Assembly (NCBI GenBank): GCA_964478335.1
Contig: CAYZIC010000018.1
Coordinates: 1-36,844, forward strand
From: CAYZIC01 sp964478335
GTDB taxonomy: Bacteria; Verrucomicrobiota; Kiritimatiellia; RFP12; DVOR01
DNA length: 36,844 bases
Reading direction: 5' to 3'
In this document: positions 30,515 through 36,844 of the stretch, one piece after another
Layout of the letters: each line of letters begins with the position of its first letter
Position numbering within the stretch: position 1 is the stretch's first letter
Made by a program: the position numbers and the translations under genes
Notes under the pieces: model-generated
Told to the model about the DNA's origin: nothing
Databases searched by the model: none
What the model saw: the letters and a program-made list of their open reading frames with translations, nothing else

Positions 30515-31375
30515 TTACTTAATCGTCTTCAAGATTGCTTCGATTTTAGCCTCCGCATCCGCAACGATCTGCTGCTTGCTGGCGCCTTCCTGTTGAGCCT
30601 TGGCAGCGAAATCTTGGAGAGCCTTGGTTGCCGCGACCTTAGCAGGACCATCGGGCAATTGCGAGAGTGCTTGATACTTGTCGCTGATCTGTTGGTTGAT
30701 CTCTTGACCCCACGCTGCGACATCCTCGATCGTCTTTTTAGCATCAGAGTAGGTCTTGAGCTGTTCGGGAGTGAGCTTGTTTTCAATGCCGATCAGCTTA
30801 GAGATCTTGGTAACCTGCTCGATGAAATCTTGAGGCTTAGCGTTTTGGGACGCCCCCAACTGCCCCATCACCGTGCTGCCATCCGGCGCCAAGATGAAGT
30901 AGGTGGGATAGCCCTGCACGCCGAGCTGTTGTGCCAACGCTTGGTTGAGGGGTGCTTGCGCCTCCGGTACGAGCGACTTGTCTTGAGGGAAATCAAGCCA
31001 CACCAAGACAAGCTTGTCCTGAGCATAGGCTTGCCATTCACTCGTTGAGAAGACCGCCTTATCCATCATTTTGCACCAACCACACCAATCGCTACCCGTA
31101 AAATTGAGGAATAGGGGCAAATCCTTCTCCGCAGCCAATTGCTTGGCAGCCTCAAAGTCCATCGTCCACTTACCGACCACTGCACCAGAGGTGGCGGGCT
31201 TTTCACGAGTGGGCTTGGCTGCTTCGACAGGCTTGGCTGCTTCGACAGGCTTGACGGAGACCGGATCGACTTTGGTTTGGGCGGTTGGCTCAAGAGACTT
31301 GCTGCTATCATTGCAACCTACGACAACGATTGCAGTTGCACAAAGCGCTAACGCTAAAGAAAATGTTGACTTCAT
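30515..31375 (-). CDS. Thioredoxin-fold lipoprotein (CGWC motif)
   Basis: MKSTFSLALALCATAIVVVG followed by Cys21 is a lipoprotein signal with lipobox VVGC. A linker with two PVEAAK repeats leads to a thioredoxin fold (about 75-190). Its sequence FLNFTGSDWCGWCKMMD has the redox motif C98-G-W-C101 and the cis-proline in GVQGYPTYFI. WCGWCK is typical of the thioredoxin_7/DsbD-gamma-like group, which works outside the cytoplasm in disulfide reduction or cytochrome assembly. Residues 200-286 form a charged helical tail of unknown role. The nearby di-haem CxxCH protein, transcribed divergently, would need reduced cysteines for haem attachment, but the link is only positional. Confidence 0.88.
   Translation of the reverse strand: MKSTFSLALALCATAIVVVGCNDSSKSLEPTAQTKVDPVSVKPVEAAKPVEAAKPTREKPATSGAVVGKWTMDFEAAKQLAAEKDLPLFLNFTGSDWCGWCKMMDKAVFSTSEWQAYAQDKLVLVWLDFPQDKSLVPEAQAPLNQALAQQLGVQGYPTYFILAPDGSTVMGQLGASQNAKPQDFIEQVTKISKLIGIENKLTPEQLKTYSDAKKTIEDVAAWGQEINQQISDKYQALSQLPDGPAKVAATKALQDFAAKAQQEGASKQQIVADAEAKIEAILKTIK
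31212..31247. repeat. Two tandem 18-bp units inside the lipoprotein linker
   Basis: The unit GGCTTGGCTGCTTCGACA occurs twice in a row and encodes the repeated PVEAAK linker of the thioredoxin-like protein. This is a length-variable spot by slippage. Confidence 0.85.
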
Positions 31376-31579
31376 AGAGAGGGGAATCCTTTATTAATAG
31401 ATAACACATCAATTACACCAGGCAAGCGCGTCGTTATACAGACCTCTGCAAATCAGCACCTACCCTTGATGATGTGTACTGTATCAATTTCATCGCAGAA
31501 AGGCAAGTACAAAGTGCAGAAAAATCAAACGAGGTGCATTCTTAAGTATACAAAGTCGAAGAAACCCATCGATTTGAGC

Positions 31580-31608
31580 TAGACAAATAGCGCATCGTGT
31601 GCTATAGT
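31580..31608 (+). promoter_or_regulatory. Promoter of the 1212-aa protein, TAGACA-17-TATAGT
   Basis: TAGACA (31580-31585) and TATAGT (31603-31608) are 17 bases apart, with TGC directly before the -10. The leader is about 30 bases and contains AAGGAG (31630-31635). Confidence 0.75.
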
Positions 31609-31643
31609 TGTCTCATCTTTAATGAAAACAAGGAGAATCCCCG

Positions 31644-34600
31644 ATGAATAAACTGCTATTTTCCGCAGCTGTAATGAGCTGCGCCGTACATGCTTGGGCT
31701 GCTGTTCCCGCGCGCTATATCCAAGTCCAAATCCCCAAAGATGCCGCAGTTCTCTCATTGGCAGAGGTGCAAGTCTTTGTCAATGGTAAAAACGTCGCCC
31801 CCAAGGGCCGCGCCAACCAAACCTCCACCGGTTGGGGCGGTGATGCCAAGCGCGCAATCGATGGCAATACCAGCAATAACTACGACCACAAGACCATTAC
31901 CCATACCGTCGACCCTGACGACCACCCTATTTGGGAATTGGATTTAGGCAATGAGGTCCAAGCAGACAAGATCGTCGTCTGGAACCGCGCTGCACCCTTC
32001 CACACCCGTCTCAACGACATGATGCTCACCGTAGCCGATGCTAAGCGTAATATCGTCTACACCAAGAGCTGCGCACGCCCCACCCCCAATAATACCACAT
32101 TTACCCTTGATACCGCCACACCCACGGGCAAAAAGCTCCTTTCTATTGAAGATGCCCGCTTGGCCAAACGCCTCTCCGAATCAGCCAAGACCATTGCCTC
32201 ACTCAATGACTCCCTCGCTGCCTACTCCGAGAAGTATCCAGAGAACTACAAAAACAAAGCCACCATTCAAGCCAAAATTGACGCCATCGCAGCCCAAGTT
32301 GCCACTGTCGTCAAAGACGGCGGCGACCCCAAAGCATGCTTCGCAAACATTCGCGACGTCCAAAAGATGATCCTCCTCCAGCACCCCGCTGTAGACTTTG
32401 ACGAGCTCCTTTTCGTCAAGCGCAAGCACGGCACCCCCCAAGGCCTCTTCGCCAACTGGCAAGGCAATAGCGGCTGGCACGGCGCCGTCAATGGCCGCCT
32501 CCGCGGCTACAACAACGGCCTCTACCGCGCACCCCTCCTCCAAGAGACCGGTAAGCCCACCCTCATCAAGCAGAGCTCCTCATTCCTCGGCGACATCTGC
32601 CTCGACTGGGACGCCAAAAAGGTCCTCATCTCCTCAGGCCCAGAAACCGCCAAGTCCATGTGGCGCCTCTATGAGATGAATATCGACGGCACCAACTTTG
32701 TTGACGTCATGCCCAATGACGACCGCCAGCTCGACATCTTTGACGGCTGCTACCTCCCAGACGGCCGTATCATGACCACCGCATCCGCCGGGTTCCAAGG
32801 CGTTCCCTGCGTCAATGGCGGCGACTACGTCGGCAACATGTACCTCATTGCCCCAGATCGTAAATCCATGCGCCGCTTGACCTTTGACCAAGACAGCAAC
32901 TGGAATCCCGAAGTCTACCCCAATGGCCGCGTCGTCTTCCTCCGCTGGGAATACACCGACTCCGCCCACTACTTTAGCCGTATCCTCATGTCCATGAATC
33001 CCGACGGCTCCGACCAAAAAGAATTCTACGGCTCCAACTCATACTGGCCAAATAGCATCTTCTATCACCAAAATATCCCTGGATCATCGACCAAATTCAT
33101 TGGTATCGTTTCCGGCCACCACGGCGTCGCCCGCAAAGGCGAGCTCGTTATGTTTGACGCCGCAAAAGGCCGCCACGAAACCTCTGGCGCTGTCCACAAG
33201 TTCCCCTTCCGCGGGAAGAAGATTGAGAATATCACCAAAGACCAACTCGTAGACAACGTCAAGCCCTTCTTCCTCCACCCCCGTCCGCTCAATGACGAAA
33301 TCATGATGGCCTCCATGCAGCGCGACGGCCGTGACAACTTCAAGATTGTCCTCGTGGACATCTACGACAACATGCTCACCCTCTGGGATGCCCCTGACGG
33401 CAACCTCTATGAGCCAATCCCACTTAAGGCACAAAAGCGCCCCCCACAAATCCCTGACCGCGTTCAGCTCAATAAGACAACCGCCACCTACAACATGATC
33501 GATGTCTACGTCGGCCAGGACACCCTCAAAGACGTCCCCCGCGGTACTGTCAAGAAGCTCCTCGTTTACAACTACGAGTACGCCCCCCGTAATATCGGCG
33601 GCCACTACGCCATTGGTATGGAAGGCCCCTGGGATCCCCGCATCATCCACGGCACAGTTGACGTCGAAGCCGACGGCTCCTGCACCTTTGAGGCACCCGC
33701 AAATATGCCGATCGCAGTCCTCCCCCTTGACAAAGACGGCAGAGCACTCCAAGTATTCCGCTCATGGATGACCGCAATGCCCGGAGAAACCCTCACCTGC
33801 ATCGGCTGCCACGAGAGCCAAAACCTCGCCACCCCCCCACGCCACACCATCGCCAATACCAAGCCCGCACAATTGCCCAAGCCCTGGTATGGTGCCAAGC
33901 GCGGCTTTTCCTTTGATCGCGAAGTCCAGCCCGTCCTTGATGCCAAGTGCGTCGGCTGCCACGACGGCAACCCCAATAAGAGAAACGCCATCGGCCAGAA
34001 GCTCCCCAACTTCAAGTACCGCAGCGGCTACAACGGATTCACCGGTTCCTACGACGACCTCCACCCCTACGTCCGCCGTAACGGCCCCGAAGGCGACTAC
34101 CACGTCCTCACCCCGCTCGAATTCCACCCCTCCACCTCCGACCTCGTGCAAATCCTCGAAAAGGGCCACCACGGCGTCACCCTCACCGCTGAGCAATGGG
34201 ACCGCATCAATACCTGGATCAATATCAACGTGCCCTACTTTGGTACCTGGACCGAACGCGGCGCCAGCAAGGCCATGATCAAAAAGCGCCGAGACTACGA
34301 CCGCCTCACCGCCAACCTCACCTTCGACCCCGAAGTCATCCTCAACCCCTACAAGCCCGGCACCATTCGCTTCCAGCACCCAGCCATGACCCTTGAGCTC
34401 AACCACATGCCCAAGCTCGACGGCTGGCCCTTTGACGGCGCTGCAAAGCAAGGCTCCAAGCAATACACCTCCATCCCCGTTGGTACCGCTAAGCCCATCA
34501 CCGCAGTCAAGATCCCCGCAGGCAAATTCGTCATGGGCTCCCTCACAGAAACCCCCGCCGAAGCACCCGCCACCGTCGTCACCATCGACAAGCCATTTTA

Positions 34601-35282
34601 TATGGCCACTAAGGAAGTCACCATTGAGCAATGGCGCGAATTCGATCCCACCTATGAAGACCCCGTCTACGACATGCACTACAAAGACCAAGTCCGTCGC
34701 GGCTACTTCATGAGCGATCCACAATTCCCCGCCATCCGCATCTCCAACGACATGGCCGTCGCCTACTGCAAATGGCTCTCAGAAAAGACCGGCAAAACCG
34801 TTCGCCTCCCAACCGAAGCTGAATGGGAATACGCCTGTCGCGCCGGTACCGACACCCCGATGAACTACGGCGACTTCAATGCCGACTTCAGCAAGCACGC
34901 CAACCTTGCCGACATCACCCTGAAGCAATTCGCAGTCACCGGCGTCGACCCCAAGCCCATGCACAACCCCAACGCCTTCTTTGACTTCGAGAAAAAGGAC
35001 CCCCGCTACAACGACCACGTCCTCCACCTCGCCAAAGTTGGCAGTTACCTCCCCAACGCCTTCGGCCTCTACGACATGCACGGCAACGTCGCAGAATGGA
35101 CCTCATCCGCCTGGGCACCGTACCCCTACAACCCCGCAGCCACCAACCCAGACGGCAAAGTCGTCATCCGCGGCGGCTCCTGGTACCAACGCCAAATCCG
35201 CGCATCCAGCGCCTGGCGTTACGGCTACGCCCCCTGGCACAAAGTCTACAACGCAGGCTTCCGCATCGTTATCGAAGACTAA
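31644..35282 (+). CDS. Secreted F5/8C - HZS-alpha-like - di-haem - FGE/sulfatase-like protein
   Basis: The 1212 residues start with a signal peptide (1-19). Residues 22-160 look like an F5/8 type C (discoidin) domain: RYIQVQIPKDAAVLSLAEVQ, WELDLGNEVQADKIVVWNR. A helical linker (165-245) follows, then a large propeller-like region (about 250-715) like the hydrazine synthase alpha middle domain, with DVEADGSCTFEAPANMPIAV and MPGETLTCIGCHES near its end. Two haem c motifs, CIGCH (719-723) and CVGCH (769-773), are present. Residues 955-1212 are an FGE/SUMF1-like fold: GKFVMGSLTE, LPTEAEWEYACRAG, DMHGNVAEWTSS, RGGSWYQRQIR. The FGE active-site cysteines are replaced (WYQRQIRAS), so formylglycine activity is unlikely. 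True hydrazine synthase is improbable because its partner subunits are absent. It may be a redox or glycan-binding envelope protein. A strong promoter and terminator frame it. Confidence 0.85.
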   Translation: MNKLLFSAAVMSCAVHAWAAVPARYIQVQIPKDAAVLSLAEVQVFVNGKNVAPKGRANQTSTGWGGDAKRAIDGNTSNNYDHKTITHTVDPDDHPIWELDLGNEVQADKIVVWNRAAPFHTRLNDMMLTVADAKRNIVYTKSCARPTPNNTTFTLDTATPTGKKLLSIEDARLAKRLSESAKTIASLNDSLAAYSEKYPENYKNKATIQAKIDAIAAQVATVVKDGGDPKACFANIRDVQKMILLQHPAVDFDELLFVKRKHGTPQGLFANWQGNSGWHGAVNGRLRGYNNGLYRAPLLQETGKPTLIKQSSSFLGDICLDWDAKKVLISSGPETAKSMWRLYEMNIDGTNFVDVMPNDDRQLDIFDGCYLPDGRIMTTASAGFQGVPCVNGGDYVGNMYLIAPDRKSMRRLTFDQDSNWNPEVYPNGRVVFLRWEYTDSAHYFSRILMSMNPDGSDQKEFYGSNSYWPNSIFYHQNIPGSSTKFIGIVSGHHGVARKGELVMFDAAKGRHETSGAVHKFPFRGKKIENITKDQLVDNVKPFFLHPRPLNDEIMMASMQRDGRDNFKIVLVDIYDNMLTLWDAPDGNLYEPIPLKAQKRPPQIPDRVQLNKTTATYNMIDVYVGQDTLKDVPRGTVKKLLVYNYEYAPRNIGGHYAIGMEGPWDPRIIHGTVDVEADGSCTFEAPANMPIAVLPLDKDGRALQVFRSWMTAMPGETLTCIGCHESQNLATPPRHTIANTKPAQLPKPWYGAKRGFSFDREVQPVLDAKCVGCHDGNPNKRNAIGQKLPNFKYRSGYNGFTGSYDDLHPYVRRNGPEGDYHVLTPLEFHPSTSDLVQILEKGHHGVTLTAEQWDRINTWININVPYFGTWTERGASKAMIKKRRDYDRLTANLTFDPEVILNPYKPGTIRFQHPAMTLELNHMPKLDGWPFDGAAKQGSKQYTSIPVGTAKPITAVKIPAGKFVMGSLTETPAEAPATVVTIDKPFYMATKEVTIEQWREFDPTYEDPVYDMHYKDQVRRGYFMSDPQFPAIRISNDMAVAYCKWLSEKTGKTVRLPTEAEWEYACRAGTDTPMNYGDFNADFSKHANLADITLKQFAVTGVDPKPMHNPNAFFDFEKKDPRYNDHVLHLAKVGSYLPNAFGLYDMHGNVAEWTSSAWAPYPYNPAATNPDGKVVIRGGSWYQRQIRASSAWRYGYAPWHKVYNAGFRIVIED

Positions 35283-35299
35283 TCGCGAGCTCGCTCGCA

Positions 35300-35343
35300 C
35301 CTACGCAAAAAGCCCCGCCTCACCGCGGGGCTTTTTGCGTAGG
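35300..35343 (+). terminator. Terminator of the 1212-aa protein gene
   Basis: A perfect 19-bp inverted repeat (35300-35318 and 35325-35343) has a 6-nt loop. The GC core AGCCCCGC/GCGGGGCT is flanked by A5/T5 and CCTACGC/GCGTAGG, the same plan as the terminator at 20108-20157. Confidence 0.92.
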
Positions 35344-35540
35344 AGAGCTACACTCACGCTAGTCGCTAATGGACAGACTAGCACCGTGCATTTTGTTTCC
35401 CCTCCCATGGGCGAGCAAGCAGCGCTAGACTAGATTACGGCTTGGAGCCGTTTAGAGGTCACAGCGCATAGGAAGCTCCTCTTTTTTGTAAAAACACTCA
35501 AAGTGATGCCGCATTCTTTTCTTTTACGCCTTAAGTAACA
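35344..35540. other. Non-coding stretch after the terminator
   Basis: No gene is seen. A short hairpin CGGCT-TGG-AGCCG lies near 35440, and a weak T-tract structure is near 35485. The region becomes AT-rich towards the sigma-54-type promoter. Confidence 0.4.
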
Positions 35541-35556
35541 TAGAATTTTAATTCTA
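35541..35556. promoter_or_regulatory. Possible upstream activator site (inverted repeat)
   Basis: TAGAATT and AATTCTA, separated by two T, form an inverted repeat about 120 bases upstream of the -24/-12 promoter. Sigma-54 activators usually bind such repeats 80-200 bases upstream. The only support is position and symmetry. Confidence 0.35.
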
Positions 35557-35564
35557 GAAGAAAC

Positions 35565-35578
35565 ATTCACTATTTACT
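35565..35578. repeat. Two heptamers, ATTCACT and ATTTACT
   Basis: These two units match those in the array at 17932-18001 and are followed by AG. They are a minimal member of the same period-7 family. Confidence 0.4.
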
Positions 35579-35673
35579 AGGCGATGCAGCCGCCTTTGGG
35601 CTTGACTTCTGCCGCCATTTATGCCACACTCTTGCGAAACTTAAATTAGTGCAAGGTGATTCGGCCTCCTCTT

Positions 35674-35690
35674 TTGGCACGCTACTTGCT
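35674..35690 (+). promoter_or_regulatory. Sigma-54-type (-24/-12) promoter, TTGGCACG-N4-TTGCT
   Basis: TTGGCACG (35674-35681) and TTGCT (35686-35690) carry GG and GC with exactly ten bases between them, the invariant spacing of RpoN promoters. It matches the consensus TTGGCACG-N4-TTGC. It points to the C10 peptidase gene, with a start about 155 bases further on. Confidence 0.75.
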
Positions 35691-35857
35691 TTTAATTTGG
35701 TGAATCGATTCATCTGTTGCGTTTGCTGGAACTAGTCTGCGCAGTGGGCTCTTGAGCGATGTTGATCTGTTGGAGTTTAGATTAAATGAGCATTTCCTTT
35801 GGGTGTGCGGTTTGGTTGTCTCTGATGAGTTGTTTATGGTTACACTTAGGGAATGCT

Positions 35858-36844
35858 ATGAAAAAGATACTGTTGTCATTGTTGTTTAGCGCATTAGCGT
35901 GCATCTCGTTTGCACGAGAGGTTTCGTCTGTAGAGGTTCGTCAAGCGGCGAGTCGGTGGATGAAGCGTTCGCCGGGGTTCGAGTCGTATGAGATTGGCTC
36001 GGTTGAGGCGCTTTCTTTTAAGGATGTGTCGCAACCGATCTATTTGATCGATCTTGAACCGCAAGGGTATATGTTGATGGGTAGTGATCGTGCATGGATG
36101 CGGTGTTGGAGTTTTCTCAACGCGCAGACTATGCTGACAGCTGTGTGAATGAATCACAGGTGGCACTACGTGATCTTTTGGTGCAGGAGCAGACTGCGGC
36201 AATTGCCAAGGGGCGTGAGTTTCCTGTTTGGATGGCGTTGCTTTCTCCGCAAGCGGGGTTCATGGGTGTGACGGCTCGGGCTGCAGACTTTAAGCAGGTT
36301 GGGCCTTTGACGCGTCATGCTTGGCAGCAAAATTATCCTTATAATATGTTTGTGCCTCAAGGGATGCCTGTGGGGTGTGTGGCGACTGCGGTGTCGATTA
36401 TGTCGGCCTACTATCGTTGGCCTATTTCGGGGAACAAGGTTTTTTACCATTGGGATTTCCAACCCGACTTGTCGGTGCGTTATGACTGGGATGCGATGGA
36501 GCGTGTGGTGCCCAATCGCACGGATCGTGAATCGACGGCGGTGGGGCGCTTGCTCATGGATTCGGCTGTTTTGGCTAAGATGACCTTTATGTTTGGGGGG
36601 GAGTGCTGCGCAATTTCCTGTGGCTCTCGCGCGGTGTAAGGAGGGGTGGTTTTACTCTCAGGCTTACAACATGACGCCATTGGCGGATAACTATGAGCTT
36701 TGGTTGAGCCAGCTTAAGGGGGAGCTCGACAATGCGCGTGTATGAACTTTGGCCAGATCAATGGCTTGATGTCGACTGGGCCAACGGGTGGTTTGACGGG
36801 TGATGGCCGGCTGCAGGTGAGTGATACATCTGCTCAACAGGATA
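35858..36844 (+). pseudogene. Frameshifted C10 family (streptopain-like) cysteine peptidase, runs off the window
   Basis: The start ATG 35858 has AGGGA upstream and a signal peptide (MKKILLSLLFSALACISFA). The first frame gives a Spi-type prodomain with PIYLIDLEPQGYMLMGSDRA. Near 36093 it must lose one base of phase to continue as MDAVLEFSQRADYADS (36094 on). The peptidase domain shows NYPYNMFVPQGMPVGCVATA with the catalytic cysteine, SAYYRWP and YDWDAMERV. At the G7 run 36595-36601 one extra base shifts the frame; the reading returns as SAAQFPVALARCKEGWFYSQ. A third shift is needed near 36742, where the open frame continues as MNFGQINGLMSTG. Three single-base shifts in about 650 bases suggest decay or poor sequence at a contig end. 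Codons are T/G-ended, unlike those of the neighbours. The substrate is unknown. Confidence 0.8.

Noticed and set aside
31644..35282. Hydrazine synthase alpha subunit (anammox)
   Set aside because: Only the domain type is shared. No beta or gamma subunit genes lie nearby, and the FGE-like fusion is not seen in the true enzyme.
34500..35282. Active formylglycine-generating enzyme
   Set aside because: The active-site cysteines are replaced in the RGGSWYQRQIRAS segment, and no sulfatase is nearby.
1..36844. CRISPR array or prophage
   Set aside because: The tandem repeats have 7-bp units without spacers, and no cas, integrase, terminase or capsid genes were seen.

Overview
The window looks like a fragment of a metagenome-assembled genome from an anaerobic PVC-superphylum bacterium, most likely Lentisphaerota or Kiritimatiellota, possibly host-associated. 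The reasons are family-level: a large pyruvate:ferredoxin oxidoreductase, a Kelch/SSS sialic-acid transporter fusion, a secreted protein joining a hydrazine-synthase-alpha-like domain to a C-terminal FGE/sulfatase-like domain, a C10 peptidase relic, and intergenic 7-bp tandem repeats. The lineage is an inference; no rRNA is present. A run of 100 N (6522-6621) inside a tRNA-Glu shows this is a scaffolded draft.

Layout. 1-683: 3' part of an unrecognised gene. 684-1273: non-coding, with heptamer repeats and copy A of a ~180-bp repeat. 1274-5943 (minus): class II aldolase and pyruvate:ferredoxin oxidoreductase, each with its own terminator. 5944-7097: copy B of the repeat, at least two tandem tRNA-Glu genes around the gap, and a heptamer array. 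7098-13298 (minus): a compact five-gene run, TPR protein, SixA-like phosphatase, NSS sodium symporter, GT4 glycosyltransferase and PilB/GspE ATPase. 13441-15143 (plus): ruvB overlapping a GspG-like membrane protein. 15294-20098 (plus): sialic-acid operon of Kelch-mutarotase/Na+ symporter fusion, N-acetylneuraminate lyase and N-acylglucosamine 2-epimerase. 20399-21049 (minus): YcfL-like lipoprotein. 21221-26962 (minus): six-gene run folD, 659-aa unknown, rsmB, yhcH-like, nadK and a small HTH protein. 27145-28844 (minus): LysE exporter and O-methyltransferase. 28999-30018 (minus): Maf and an HU-like protein. 30515-31375 (minus): thioredoxin-like lipoprotein. 31644-35282 (plus): 1212-aa secreted multidomain di-haem protein. 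35283-36844: a sigma-54-type promoter in front of a frameshifted C10 peptidase gene.

How the genes fit together. The nan operon should import sialic acid, cleave it to ManNAc and pyruvate and epimerise ManNAc to GlcNAc. A YhcH-family protein, related to the sialic-acid anomerase NanQ, lies 2.2 kb away in the nadK operon. Pyruvate can be oxidised by NifJ. No kinase, deacetylase or deaminase to finish the route lies in the window.

The most unusual signals are: (1) a dispersed family of period-7 repeats, in two places beginning at a TAG stop codon; (2) a -24/-12 promoter with a possible upstream activator palindrome before the broken C10 peptidase; (3) the F5/8C - HZS-alpha - CxxCH x2 - FGE-like protein; (4) the 659-aa unknown with kinase-like sequence hints; (5) long, nearly perfect inverted repeats as terminators. 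Housekeeping promoters read as -35/-10 pairs, several with an extended TGN before the -10.
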